Part shown: positions 18,512-33,500 of the stretch, piece by piece
How the letters are laid out: every line of letters begins with the position of its first letter
How positions within the stretch are numbered: the stretch's first letter is position 1
DNA from: Lentzea albidocapillata
GTDB taxonomy: Bacteria; Actinomycetota; Actinomycetes; Mycobacteriales; Pseudonocardiaceae
NCBI RefSeq assembly: GCF_000719115.1
Contig: NZ_JOEA01000005.1
Coordinates: forward strand, 124,001-188,000
Length of the DNA: 64,000 bases
Reading direction: 5' to 3'
Notes under the pieces: generated by a model
What the model was told of the DNA's origin: nothing
Databases searched by the model: none
The model's input: only the letters and a program-made list of their open reading frames with translations
Made by a program: the position numbers and the translations under genes

Positions 18512-21500
18512 TCACCCTCCCATCTGCTTGAGCACGGCGGCGAGACTTGCTTGATCGATGTTGGCCAGCGGGAAGTCGGATGGCGTCACGCCGCCGGCGC
18601 CCGACTGGCAGTGCTCGACCAGCTCCCTCAGCACGGTCACGTAGCGGGTCGCGAGCCGCTGCACGGTCGCCTCCCGGTGCACATTGGTACTGAAATACCA
18701 CTCGACCAGCAGGCGTCCGTCCGGCGTCTGCTCGGCTTCGATGTGCAGAAGGTGCGAACGGTTCCCTTGTTCGTTCTCCGTCGGTCCGCACAGGTCAGCG
18801 AAGAGTTCTTCGCGAATCAGGCCGACCGCGTCGTCGCCTGCTGCGTCAAACGCTCCAAGGTAGTTGAACAGAACAGGCCGCGCAGGCGCTTCGACAACAT
18901 TGTCGTCGCGTTCCAGATAGCGGAGGATTCCGTAGCCGACGCCACGGCGCGGCACGGTGCGCAGCTGCTCCTTGACCGTCTTGATCAGCTCACCGTCGTC
19001 ACCGAAACGCTGGTGACGCAGGCGCACCGGGAAGATCGACGTGAACCACCCGACGGTGCGGGACAGGTCGACTCCGTCGGCGATCGCCTCACGGCCGTGG
19101 CTCTCGAGGTCGATCGTGACGTCGCCGGTGCCCGCCCACTCGCCCAGCGTTCTGACCAGCGCGGCCAGCAGCAGGTCGTTGATCTGCGTGCGGTAGGCCT
19201 TGTGGGCCTCACCGAGCAACACCTCGGTGGACTTCGCGTCGAGCCAGGTGCGGACGGTGTCGCCCGACGCCTCGGTGTTGGCACCGTGGTCGTCGACGGG
19301 CACCGTCATGACCCGCTCGGTCTGCGCGGCCCAGTGGGCGCGTTCGGCTTCCGGGTTGTCGTCGCGCAGCACTTCGGCCCACTGCTGGTACGACGTCGTC
19401 TTCGGCCCGAGCAGACCGCCCTGGTAAGCGGTGTCCAGGTCCTCCAGCAGGACGTTCCACGCCACGCCGTCCATGACGAAGTGGTGCGCGGTGAGTCCCA
19501 GCCAGGCCGGTTCCGCGCCGCGGTCGAAGTAGAGCGCTGCCACGAGCGGACCGTCCGCCAGGCTCAACGACGTCTGCGCCTCGGTCATGTGGGCGACGAC
19601 CTCGTCGTCGTCCCGGGCGGTGACGACGCGCAGGACCTGCGTCAGCTCACCGTCGTTGTCCTGCACCCAGGTGTCCCCGTCCTGGCGGAACCTGATGCGC
19701 AGGGCGTCGTGATGGGCGATGACGGCGTCGAGCGCCCGCGCGAGCTTCTCCGGGTCGGTGCCGGAGGCCAGTTCGTACACACCGGACCAGTTCCAGTGAT
19801 CGCGGTCCGGGATGTCCTGCTCGACGAACCAGTGCTGGATCGGGGTGAGCGGGACGGGACCGGTGACGACACCCTGCTCTGCCAGCATGGCGGTCGGGGT
19901 GTCCCGCACGACAGGGGCCAGCTCGGCGATGGTCTGGTGTTCGAACACGTCCGCCACGTCGACACCCAGACCGGCGGCACGCGTGCGTGCCACGATCTGC
20001 AGACTCAGGATCGAGTCGCCGCCGAGCTCGAAGAAGTTGTCGTGTACGCCAACGCGTTCGAGGCCCAGTACCTGCGACCACACCTCGGCCAGCACGTCCT
20101 CGACGGACGTCCGCGGTGCCTCGAAGACCTCGGCCGTCGTCTCCGGCTCGGGGTCGGGCAGGCCCTTGCGGTCGACCTTGCCGTTCGGCGTGAGCGGCAC
20201 CGACTCCAGCGCCACGAACACCGACGGGACGAGGTAGTCCGGCACGCGCTCGCGCAGCCAGGTCCTCAGTTCCTTCGAGCTGAACTCGCCTTCCGCGACG
20301 ACGTACGCGACCAGGCGCTTGCCGCCGTGCGGGCCGCCATCCCGTGCCACCACGACGACATCACGCACGTCGGGGTGGTCGCCGATGACGACCTCGACCT
20401 CACCGGGCTCAACCCGGTAGCCGCGGATCTTGACCTGCTCGTCGACACGACCCAGGAACTCGATCGTGCCGTCCGCACGCCACCGCGCCCGGTCGCCGGT
20501 GCGGTAGAGCCGGCCGCCGGCCGTGCCGAAGAGGTCCGGCACGAACCGTTCCGCGGTCAGGTCGGGCCGGTTCACGTAGCCACGGGCCACACCCGGACCA
20601 CCGACCAGCAGCTCACCGGGAACGCCGACGGGAGCCGGTCGCAGCGCGTCGTCGACGATGACGGCGCGGGCACCGGCCAGCGGAGTGCCGATGGGCACCA
20701 CGGCCTGCGGATGATCGTCGCCGACCGGGTGGAAGATCGAGTCGATCGCCGCCTCGGTCACTCCGAAGACGTTGCCCGCCACCGCGTTCGGCGCCACCTC
20801 GGCCACGGCGGTGGTGAGCGCGTCGTGCGTCCACATGTCCGTACCCGAGATCACCAGCCGCAGGCTGTCGACGGGGCCGGCCGTCCGGCAGTGCGCCGCC
20901 AGGTCGCGCAGCAGCATGCCCGGGACGATCTCGGCGATCGCCACACCGTCACCGGAAAGCGTGCTGTGCAACGACTCCACGGACACGTGTTCGTCGTGCG
21001 GCAGGAACACCACCGTCTGCCCGAACGCCAGCGCGCGGGTCATGTCGCCGATCGACACGTCGAAACCGGGGCCCGACATCGACAACACCGCGCCAGGACC
21101 GCCCAGTTCGGCGAGTCCGTCACGCCATCCCGCCACGTACGACGAGAGTGCGCCATGGGTCACGGCCACACCCTTCGGCCGCCCGGTCGACCCCGACGTG
21201 TAGGCGATGTACGCCAACGCGTCCGAGTCGATCCGCACCGGCGGACCGGCGGCGACCGTGCCGTCCAGCACGAGCACCTCGCCGGCGAACCCGGCGAGCT
21301 CGCCCGCGAGGCCTTCGGTGGTGACCGCCGCGACCACACCGGCGTCCGCGAGCAGGAACGCGAGACGTTCCTGCGGCAGGCCGGGGTTGACGGGCACGTA
21401 CACACCACCGCTGCGCAGCACGCCCTGGAAGGCGATCGCCAGGTCGATCCCGCGCGGCACCAGCACCGCCACCGGGGACTCCGACGTCACACCGGCGCGC

Positions 21501-24500
21501 TGGAGCCGTGCCGCCAGTCCGGCGGAACGGGCGTCCAGTTCGGCGAACGTCAGGCGCTCGTCGCCGCACTTCGCGGCCACGGCCTCGGTGTGCGCCCAGC
21601 CGTGGATCAGCTCGGGCACCGGCAGTTCGGCGATCGGCACCGCCGTCTCACCCTGCGCCACGAGCCGCGCGGCCTGTTCCGGACGCTGCAACGGCAGGTC
21701 GGCGACGGCCAGTTCCGGCTCGTGGGCGACGGCGGTGAGGACGACGACGAGCTGGTCGAGAACACGTTCGACGGTGGCGGCGTCGAAGGCCGCCGTGGAG
21801 AACTCGGCCTCGATCTTGAGCGTGGCCTCCAGGTCGACCGCGAAGGTGAGCGGGTAGTTGCCCTGCTCCACGGATTCGACCGCGTCCGCCCACTCCTCGC
21901 CGCTGTCGGCGGGTGCTTCCTCCTGCGGGTAGTTGCCGAACACCACCATGCTGTCGAACAACCCGCGGCCGTGCGGCACCGCGGACCACCGCTGCACGTC
22001 GACCAGCGGCGTGAACTCGAACCGTTGCAGCGCGACCTGGTTGTCCTGCAACTCGTGCAACCAGGCGGAGAACGGCGTCCGGCCGGGGATCTCGGCCCGC
22101 ACGGGCAGCGTGTTGATGAACAGGCCGACCATCGACTCGACCCCGGCCAGGTCAGCCGGACGACCCGACACGGTCAGGCCGAACACCACGTCGTCCTCAC
22201 CGGAAGACGCGGACAACACCTTGGCCCACGCCGCCTGCACGACCGTCGACAACGTCACGCGCTCACGTCGCGCCAGCTCGACGAGCCTGGTGGTGACGTT
22301 CTCCTCGAGGTGCGTGCGCCGCCGGTCCTGGGCGTAGTGGCTCGCGGCCAGGCGGTCCACCGGCAGTGCGGTGGGCGCCTCGAAACCGTTGAGGTAGGTG
22401 CGCCAGAACCCTTCGGTGGCAGCGGGATCGCGCTGACCGAGCCACGCGATGTAGTCGCGGTACGGCCGCACCGGCGGCAACGCCTGCCGCTGGTACGCGA
22501 CGGACACCTCGTCCATGACGACGGGCAGGCTCCACCCGTCGCACAGTCCTTGGTACAGACCCCAGACGAGCCAGTTCTGCCCGTTGCCCCGGTCGACGAG
22601 GTACAGGCGCGTCAACGGCGGCCGGGCCAGGTCGAAGCCGAGCGCACGGTCGTCGGCCAGCAACTCCTGCAGCCGCTCCTGTTGTGCTGCCTCGTCGAGA
22701 TCCGACCAGTCATGGGTGGTCAGCGGGACGTCGACGCCGGCCAGCACGATCTGCACCGGCTCGCTGACGCCCTCCCACACGAACCCGCTGCGCAACGCGG
22801 CATGCCGGGAGATCACCTGACGCCAGGCACCGGCCAGCCGTTCGGCGTCGATCGGGCCGGCCAGGTCGTAGACGCCCTGACCCCAGTAGAGCCCGTCCCC
22901 TTCGTCGGGAGCGCCGACGACACCGAACAACATGCCCGACTGCACCGGCGCGAGCCGATGAACGTCCACAAGCGACGGACAGCGTCCGGCGAGCCCGTCA
23001 ACCTCGTCCTGGGTGAGGGTGGCCAGCGGGAAGTCCGACGGCGTGAACCCACCGACGGCCGAACGGCAGTGCGCGACCAGTTCACGCAATGCCTCGACGT
23101 ACCGGGCCGCGACCCGTTCGACGGTCGCGGTGTCGTGCACAGCGGCCGAGTGGAACCACTCGATGGACAACCGTCCGTCGGCGGTCTGCTGCACTTCGAG
23201 CTGCAACAGGTGCGACCGGGTTCCGCCCTCACCTTCGCTCGGGCCGGCGAGGTCGCCGTCCAGCTCACGACGGATCAGTCCAGCCGAGTCGTCGTTGCCG
23301 TCGTACGCGCCGAGGTAGTTGAACAGCACCGGACGATCCGGCACACCGGCCAGTTCGTCCCGCAGCCAGCGCAACACGCCATAGCCCACACCACGACGTG
23401 GAACCGCACGGAGCTCTTCCTTGACCGCCTTGATCGCCGACGACGGATCGTCCTGGTTCGTGAGTCGCACCGGGAAGATCGACGTGAACCATCCGACCGT
23501 GCGAGACAGGTCCGCGCCTTCACGGCCGTGGCTCTCCAAGTCGATCGTCACGTGATCGCTGCCGGCCCATTCACCCAAAGCCTGCGCCAGAGCGGTCAGC
23601 AGCAGGTCGTTGCCCTGCGTGCGGTACGCCTTGTGCGCCTCGCCGAGCAGCGCCGCCGTCGTCTCGGCATCGAGCCACGACTGCACGATCGCCTCGGACG
23701 CATCGTTGTTCGGGCCATCAGCGTCAGTCGGAAGGGTGACCACGTCCGCGGTCGCCGCAACCCAGTGGTCACGTTCACCGCTGGGATCGTCCTCCTGCAA
23801 CTGGAGCGCCCACTGCTGGAACGAGATCGTCTTCGGCGGGAGCGAACCGCCCTGATAAGCAGTTTCCAGATCCTCCAGCAGGACGTTCCACGACACTCCG
23901 TCCATCACCAGGTGATGCACGGTCAGACCAAGCCACGCGGGCTGATCACCACGGTCGAAGTAGACAGCGGCGAGAAGCGGACCATCGGCCAGTCGCAACG
24001 ACTTCTGCGCCGCGGTCATCTCCGCGACCACAGCTCCGTCGGCGACGCGCAGGAACCCGCCGCCGTCGACCGGAGCGTTGAACTGGTCATCCGCGCTGAA
24101 GCGGATCCGGAGCGCGTCGTGGTGCGCGACGAGGACGTCGAGCGCCCGGCCCAGCCGTTCAGGATCGGTACCGGGTGCCAGTTCGAACATCCCCGACCAG
24201 TTCCAGTGATCGCGGTCAGGAATGTCCTGAGCCAGGAACCACCGCTGAATCGGCGTGAACGGAACAGGCCCGGTCACCACGCCCTGCTCGGCCAACGACT
24301 CCGCCGGAGCGTCCCGCACTGCTGACGCCAGCTCCGCCACCGACTGGTGCGCGAACACGTCCGCCACGTCGATGCCGAGTCCGGCGGCACGAGTACGCGC
24401 CACGATCTGCAGGCTCAGGATCGAGTCGCCGCCCAGTTCGAAGAAGTTGTCGTGCACGCCGACACGCTCGACGCCCAGCACACCGCTCCACACCGCCGCG

Positions 24501-27500
24501 AGAGTTTCCTCGGCCGCGGTCCGGGGCGCGACGTACTGCTCGCCGGCCGACTCAGGTTCCGGATCAGGCAGCCCGCGCCGGTCGACCTTGCCGTTCGGCG
24601 TCAGCGGCAAGCGATCCAGCGCCACGAACACCGACGGGACCAGATAATCCGGCACCCGCTCCCGCAGCCAGGCACGCAGAACCGAACCGCTGAACTCGCC
24701 CTCCGCGACCACGTACGCGACCAGGCGCTTGCCGCCGTGCGGCCCGCCATCACGAGCCACCACAACGACATCACGCACGTCGGGGTGGTCGCCGATGACG
24801 ACCTCGACCTCACCGGGCTCGACCCGGTAGCCACGGATCTTGACCTGCTCGTCGACACGACCCAGGAACTCGATCGTCCCGTCCGCACGCCACCGCGCCC
24901 GGTCACCGGTCCGGTACAACCGGCCACCGGCACCGAACACATCGGGAACGAACCGCTCGGCGGTCAGATCCGGTCGCCCCACATAACCCTGGGCCACACC
25001 GGCGCCACCGATCAGCAGCTCACCCGGCACACCCACGGCCGCCGGCCGCAACGCCCCGTCCACCACGATTGCCTGAGCACCGGCCAACGGCGTGCCGATC
25101 GGCACGACCGCCGCGGGGTGATCCTCACCCACCGGGTGGAAGATCGAGTCGATGGCCGCCTCGGTCACACCGAACACGTTGCCCGGCACCGCATTCGGCG
25201 CCACCTCGGCCACGGCCGTGGTCAACGCGTCATGCGTCCACATGTCCGTACCCGAGATCACCAGCCGCAGACTGCCGACGGGACCAGCCGTCCGGCAGTG
25301 CGCCGCCAGGTCGCGCAGGAGCATGCCCGGCACGATCTCGGCGATCGCGACATCGTACGTGCGCAGGGTGTGGTGCAACGACTCGACCGAAACGTGCTCG
25401 TCGTGCGGCAGGAAGACCACGGTCTGACCGAACGCCAACGCCCGAGTCATGTCCCCAATGGACACGTCGAACCCAGGACCCGACATCGACAACACCGGGC
25501 CCGGGCCACCCAACGCGCGCAGCCCGTCACGCCACCCGGCCACGTACGACGAGAGCGCGCCATGGGTCACCGCCACCCCCTTCGGGCGGCCCGTCGAGCC
25601 AGAGGTGTAAGCCACGTAGGCCAACGCGCCGGGGTCAATGCGGACCGGCACCGCGGCGAAGACCGGCGACGCGTCGTCCAGCACCAGCACCTCGCCGGTG
25701 AACCCGGCCAGTGCCCCGGTCGTGACGGCGACAACGGCGCCGACGTCGGCCAGCAGGAACGCGACGCGGTCCGCCGGCAGACCAGGGTTGATCGGTACGT
25801 AGACACCACCGGCACGCAGCACGCCCTGGAAGGCCACCGCGAGGTCGATCCCACGCGGCACCGCCACTGCGACCGGCGATCCGACTGTCACGCCGGCCCG
25901 CTGGAGGCGGGCTGCCAGGGCATCGGCCCGAGCGCCCAGCTCAGCGAACGTGAGCCGTTCGTCGCCGCAGATCACCGCGACCTCGGCAGAGGACCACCCG
26001 GCGATCAGATCCGGCACCGGCAGCTCAGCCGCGGGCGGAGTCGTGCTCCCCCACTCGACGATCTCGGCAGCCTGCGCCGGGCGGTGCAACGGAATGTCCT
26101 GCACCCGCAGGCCCGGCCGCTGCGCCACGGCGGTCAGCACGACCACCAGCTGGTCGAGGATCCGTTCGATCGTGACCGCGTCGAACGCCGCCGTCGAGAA
26201 CTCGGCCTCGATCTTGAGCGTGGCCTCCAGGTCGACCGCGAAGGTCAGCGGGTAGTTGCCCTGCTCCACCGACTCGGTGGCCTGCAACCAGTCCTCGCCC
26301 AGATCCTCCGGCAGCTCCTCCTGCGGGTAGTTGCCGAACACCACGATGCTGTCGAACAACGCACGGCCGTGCGGCACGGCGGACCACCGCTGCACGTCCA
26401 CCAACGGCGTGAACTCGAACCGTTGCACCGCGACCTGGTTGTCCCGCAGGTCGTGCAGCCACGACGTGAACGGCACGTCCGCGGGCACGACCGTCCGGAC
26501 CGGCAGCGTGTTGATGAACAGGCCGACGATCGACTCCACCCCGGCCAGATCGGCCGGACGACCCGACACGGTCAGGCCGAACACCACGTCGTCCTCACCC
26601 GAGGTGTCCGCGAGGACCTTGGCCCACGCGGCTTGCACGACGGTCGACAGCGTGACGCGTTCGCGTCGTGCCAGCGCCACCAGTTCGGCGGTCACGCCCT
26701 CGTCCAGGTGCGTGCGCCGGCGGTCCTGGGCGTAGTGGCTCGCGGCCAGCCGATCGGCGGGCAGCGGAGTCGGCGCCTCGAACCCGCCCAGGTACTCGCG
26801 CCAGAACGCTTCCGGCTCGGCCGGGTCGCGCCCGTCGAGCCACGCGATGAAGTCCCGGTAGGGCCGGGTCGGTTCGAGGGCGCTGCCCTGATAGGCGGCG
26901 GACACCTCGTCCATCACGACGGGCAGACTCCACCCGTCGCACAAACCCTGGTACAGACCCCAGATGAGCCAGTTCTGCCCGTCGCCCCTGTCCACGACGT
27001 AGAGCCGCATCAACGGCGGCCGGGCCAGGTCGAAGCCGAGCGCACGGTCGTCGGCCAGCAACTCCTCCAGCCGCACCTGTTGTGCGGCCTCATCAAGACC
27101 CGACCAGTCACGGGTCGTCAGCGGCACCTCGACATCGCCGAGCACCACCTGAACCGGCTCCGCCACGCCCTCCCACACGAAGCCACTCCGCAGGGACGCG
27201 TGCCGGGCGATCACCGCACGCCACGCCGCCGCGAACCGTTCCACGTCGATCGGGCCCGCGAGGTCGTAAACGCTCTGTCCCCAGTAAAGCCCGTCGACAG
27301 GTGAACCCACGACACCGAACAACATGCCCGACTGCACCGGCGCCAACCGGTACACATCGGCCAGCGGATAACGCACCGCGAGCCCGTCGACCTCCGGCTG
27401 GGTCAGCGACGCCAACGGGAAGTCCGACGGCGTGAAGCCACCGGCGGTCGAACGGCAGTGCTCGGCCAACTGACGCAACGCCTCGACGTACCGGGCCGCG

Positions 27501-30500
27501 ACCCGTTCGACGGTGGCGGTGTCGTGCCGGTTGGTCGAGTGGAACCACTCGATGGACAACCGGCCGTCGGCAGTCTGCTGCACTTCGAGCTGCAACAGAT
27601 GCGAACGGGTTCCACCCTCACCTTCGCTCGGGCCGGCGAGATCGCCGTCCAGCTCACGACGGATCAAGCCAGTCGAGTCGTCGTTGCCGTCGTACGCGCC
27701 GAGGTAGTTGAACAACACCGGACGCTCCGGCACATCAACCAGTTGCAACGCGCCAAAGCCCACACCAAGGCGCGGAACAGCGCGCAACTCCTCCTTGACC
27801 GCCTTGATCGCCGCATCAGGTTCGTCGTGACGGCTCAGCCGCACAGGGAAGATCGACGTGAACCAGCCGACCGTGCGCGACAGATCCGCACCCTCACGAC
27901 CGTGGCTCTCCAGATCGATCGTGACGTGATCGCTGCCGGCCCACTCACCCAAAGCCTGGGCAAGAGCCGCCAGCAGCAGGTCGTTGCCCTGCGTCCGATA
28001 TGCCTTGTGCGCATCACCGAGCAGAGTCGCCGTCGTCTCGGCATCCAGCCACGACTGCACGATCGCCTCGGACGCATCCGTGTTCGTCCCGTCGCCGTCA
28101 GCCGGAAGCGTGACCACGTCCGCGGTCGCCGCAACCCAGTGCTCACGTTCGCCGGCGTTGTCGATGGTCTGGAGCTGTTCGGCCCACGCCTTGAACGACG
28201 TCGTCTTCGGCGCCGGCACACCACCCCGGTAGGCGATGTCCAGGTCCTCCAACAGGATGTTCCACGACACCCCGTCCATCACCAGGTGGTGCACCGTCAA
28301 CCCGAGCCACGCAGGCCGCGAACCACGATCGAAGAACACAGCCGCCACCAGCGGGCCATCAGCCAGTCGCAACGACTTCTGCGCCACGGTCATCTCCGCG
28401 ACCACGTCATCGTCGCCCTCGACCACACGCAGGAACCCGGTCTCCACCGGCGCGTTGTACTGGCCGTCGGGGGTGAATCGGATGCGCAACGCGTCGTGGT
28501 GCGCCAGCACCGCGTCCAACGCCAATGCGAGGCGCCCCGGATCGGTGCCCGGTGCCAGCTCGAACATGCCCGACCAGTTCCAGTGGTCCCGGTCAGGGAT
28601 GTCCTGCGCCAGGAACCAGCGCTGGATCGGCGTGAACGGAATCGGGCCCGTGACAACACCCTGTTCGGCCAACGACTCCGCCGGGGTGTCGCGCACGGCG
28701 AGAGCGAGTTCGGCGATGGTCTGATGGGCGAACACGTCCGCCACGTCCACACCCAGGCCGGCCGCACGAACCCGAGCCACGATCTGCAGGCTCAGAATCG
28801 AGTCGCCACCCAGCTCGAAGAAGTTGTCATGCACGCCAACGCGTTCCGCACCGAGCACCTTCGACCAGACCGCGGCCAGGGCTTCCTCAGCCGCGGTCCT
28901 GGGCGCGACGTAAGCCTCGCCAGAGGTCTCGGGCTCCGGGTCGGGCAGACCACGTCGATCGACCTTGCCGTTCGGCGTCAGCGGAAGGCGATCCAGCGCG
29001 ACGAACACCGACGGCACAAGGTAATCCGGCACCCGCTCCCGCAGCCATGCCCGCAGGACCGAACCGCTGAACTCACCCTCAGCCACGACATACGCAACGA
29101 GGCGCTTACCGCCGTGCGGCCCGCCATCCCGTGCCACCACAACAACATCACGCACATCAGGGTGATCGCCGATGACTACTTCGACCTCACCCGGCTCGAC
29201 CCGGTAGCCGCGGATCTTGACCTGCTCGTCGACACGACCCAGGAACTCGATCGTCCCGTCCGCACGCCACCGAGCACGGTCACCGGTGCGGTACAACCGC
29301 CCACCGTCCGCATCGGGCACGAACCGCTCCGCCGTCAGATCCGGACGCCCCACATATCCCTGGGCCACACCGGAACCACCGACCAGCAACTCACCCGGCA
29401 CACCCACCGGAACCGGCCGCAACGACCCGTCCACCACGTACGCCTGAGCACCCGCCAAAGGCCTGCCGATCGGCACCACGGCAGCAGGATGATCCTCACC
29501 CACCGGGTGGAAGATCGAGTCAATGGCCGCCTCGGTCACACCGAACACGTTGCCCGGCACCGCGTTCGGCGCCACCTCGGCCACCGCGGTCGTCAACGCG
29601 TCATGCGTCCACAGGTCGGTACCGGAGATCACCAGGCGGAGACTTTCCACCGGCCCCGCGGTCCGGGAGTAGGCCGCCAGGTCTCGCAGGAGCATGCCCG
29701 GCACGATCTCCGCGACCTCGACGTCGTGGTCGACCAGCGTGCGGTGCAACGACTCCACAGTCACGTGCTCGTCGTGCGGCAAGAACACCACGCGCTGACC
29801 GAATGCCAACGCACGCGTCATGTCACCGATCGACACGTCGAAACCGGGCCCCGACATCGACAGCACCGCACCCGGACCGCCCAGATCGGCGAGTCCGGCA
29901 CGCCACCCCGCCACGTACGACGAGAGCGCGGCATGGGTCACCGCCACGCCCTTGGGGCGGCCCGTCGAGCCCGACGTGTAAGCGATGTACGCCAAGGCAT
30001 TCGGGTCGACCGGAGCAAGCGGTTCACCAGGCTCTGCAAACACGTCGTCCACCAGCAGCACTTCGCCGGTGAAACCATCCAAGGCCGAAGTCGTGACAGC
30101 GGCGACCACACCGGCGTCGGCCAGCAGGAACGCCAGCCGTTCAGCCGGAAGCCCAGGATTGATCGGCACGTACACGCCACCAGAGCGCAACACGCCCTGG
30201 AACGCCACCGCCAGCTCGATTCCGCGCGGCACCAGGACCGCCACCGGCGACCCCACCGCCACGCCGGCCCGCTGAAGCCGGGCGGCCAGCGCGTCGGCCC
30301 GAGCGCCCAGCCGGTCGAACGTGAGGCTCTCCTCGCCGCACACCACCGCCATGGCATCCGGGGTCGCGTGTGCCCAGCCGTCGACGAGGTCGGGCACCGG
30401 CCGTTCGGCCGCCGGTTCCAGCGTCCTCCCCCACGCCACCAACTCCGCCGCCTGCTCGGGCCGCTGCAACGGCACGTCGCCGACCGCGAGTTCCGGCTGT

Positions 30501-33500
30501 TCCGCGACAACGGTCAGCACGACCACCAGCTGGTCGAGGATCCGTTCAACCGTGACCGCGTCGAACGCCGCCGTCGAGAACTCGGCCTCGATCTTGAGCG
30601 TGGCCTCCAGGTCGACCGCGAAGGTGAGCGGGTAGTTGCCCTGCTCCACCGACTCGGTGGCCTGCACCCCGCCCAGGTCCTCCGGCAGTTCCTCCTGGGG
30701 GAAGTTGCCGAACACCACGATGCTGTCGAACAACGCCCGGCCGTGCGGCACTGCCGACCACCGCTGAACATCCACCAACGGCGTGTACTCGAACCGTTGC
30801 AGCGCAACCTGGTTGTCCCGCAGTGCGGGCAACCACGCGGCGAACGACGTGTCGACAGGCACCGCGGCCCGCACGGGCAGCGTGTTGATGAACAGGCCGA
30901 CCATCGACTCCACGCCGGCCAGATCGGCCGGACGACCCGACACGGTCAGGCCGAACACCACGTCGTCCTCACCGGACGATGCGGACAACACCTTGGCCCA
31001 CGCCGCCTGCACGACTGTCGACAACGTCACTCGCTCGCGTCGAGCCAACTCCACCAGCCCGGCCGTGACGCTCTCGCTCAGATGCGTGCGTCGCCGGTCC
31101 TGGGCGTAGTGGCTCGCGGCCAGGCGATCGACCGGAAGTGCCGTCGGTGCCTCGAAACCATCGAGGTACGTGCGCCAGAACCCTTCGGTCGCAGCAGTGT
31201 CGCGCTGACCGAGCCACGCGATGTAGTCGCGGTACGGACGCACCGGCGGCAACGCCTGCTGCTGGTAGGCCGCCGACACCTCGTCCATGACGACAGGCAG
31301 GCTCCACCCGTCGCACAAACCCTGGTACAGGCCCCACACCAGCCAGTTCTGCCCGTTGCCCCGGTCTACGAGGTAAAGCCGGATGAGCGGCGGGTGAGCA
31401 AGATCGAACCCGAGCGCGCGGTCGTGGTCCAGGAGTTCCTGGAGCCGAACCTGTTGTGCGGCTTCGTCAAGGTCCGACCAGTCGTGGGCCGTCAACGGCA
31501 CCTCGACATCGACCGGCACGACCTGCACCGGTTCGCTGACGCCCTCCCACACGAACCCGCTCCGCAGCGGCGCGTGCCGGCCGATCACTTCACGCCACGC
31601 CGCCGCCAGCCGCTCGGCGTCGATCGGGCCGGCCAGGTCGTAGACGTTCTGCGCCCAGTAAAGGCCCTCCACGGGAGAACCGACGACACCGAACAACATG
31701 CCGGACTGCACCGGCGCCAACCGGTACACGTCCGCCAGCGGATAGCGCTCCGCCAGCAGGTCGACCTCCGGCTGGGCCAGCGCCGCCAACGGGAAGTCCG
31801 AAGGCGTGAACCCACCGGCGGTCCGGCAGTGCGCGACCAGTTCGCGCAAGGCCTCGACGTACCGGGCGGCAACCCGTTCGACGGTCGCGGTGTCGTGCAC
31901 AGCGGCCGAGTGGAACCACTCGATGGACAACCGGCCGTCAGCAGTCTGCTGCACTTCGAGCTGCAACAGGTGCGAGCGCGTTCCGCCCTCACCCTCACTG
32001 GGCCCCGCCAGGTCGGCGGGCAGTTCCCGGCGGATCAGCCCCGCCGAGTCGGCGGAGTCGTGCGCACCGAGGTAGTTGAACAACACCGGACGCTCCGGCA
32101 CATCGGCCAGTTCTCCGTGCAGCCAACGCAATGCGCCATAGCCGACGCCCCGACGCGGAACCGACCGCAGCTCCTCCTTGACGGCCTTGATCGCCGCCGC
32201 CGGATCACTCTCGTGCGTGAGCCGCACCGGGAAGATCGACGTGAACCAGCCGACCGTGCGCGACAAGTCCGCGCCTTCACGGCCGTGGCTCTCCAAGTCG
32301 ATCGTCACGTGGTCACTGCCGGCCCACTCGCCCAAAGCCTGCCCGAGAGCGGTCAGCAGCAGATCATTGCCCTGCGTGCGGTACGCCCGGTGCGCATCAC
32401 CGAGCAACGCCGCCGTCGTCTCGGCATCCAGCCACGACTGCACGACCGCACCGCACTCCTCGGAGTTCGGCCCATGACCGTCCACCGGGACGACCGTGAC
32501 ATCCGCCGTCGCGGCGGCCCAGTGATCGCGCTCCTCTGCGGCATCGATGGTCTGGAGTTGCTCGGCCCACGCCTTGAACGATGTCGTCTTCGGCGCGAGC
32601 GAACCGCCCTGATAAGCGGTGTCGAGGTCCTCCAGCAGAACGTTCCACGACACCCCGTCCATCACCAGGTGATGCACGGTCAGACCAAGCCACGCGGGCT
32701 GGTCGCCTCGATCGAAGTAGACAGCGGCGAGTAGCGGACCATCGGCCAGACGCAACGACTTCTGCGCCGCCGTCATCTCCGCGACCACGTCATCCGCAGC
32801 AACGACACGAAGAACGTCGGCGACCTCGACGCCGGCGTTGTGCTGGCCGTCGGGGCTAAACCGGATGCGCAGGGCGTCGTGGTGAGCGACAAGAGCATCG
32901 AGTGCCCGCCTGAGCCGTTCCGGGTCGGTGCCCGGCGCCAGCTCGAACATGCCGGACCAGTTCCAGTGGTCCCGGTTCGGGATGTCCTGCGCCAGGAACC
33001 AGTGCTGGATCGGCGTGAACGGAATCGGCCCGGTGACAACGCCTTGCTCGGCCGACGACTCCACCGGAGCGTCACGCACGGCAAGTGCGAGTTCGGCGAT
33101 GGTCTGATGCGCGAACACGTCCGCCACGTCCACACCCAGGCCGGCCGCACGAACCCGAGCCACGATCTGCAGACTCAGGATCGAGTCGCCACCCAGCTCG
33201 AAGAAGTTGTCCTGCACGCCAACGCGCTCGACACCGAGCACGCCACTCCACACCGCCGCGAGAGTCTCCTCGGCAGCGGTCCGAGGCGCGACGTAGGCCT
33301 CACCCGTCATCTCGGGCTCCGGGTCCGGCAGACCGCGACGGTCGACCTTCCCGTTCGGCGTCAGCGGAAGACGATCCAGCGCGACGAACACCGACGGTAC
33401 GAGGTAGTCCGGCACCCGCTCCCGCAGCCATGCCCGCAGAACCGAACCGCTGAACTCCCCTTCCGCAACGACGTACGCGACAAGGCGCTTACCACCGTGA

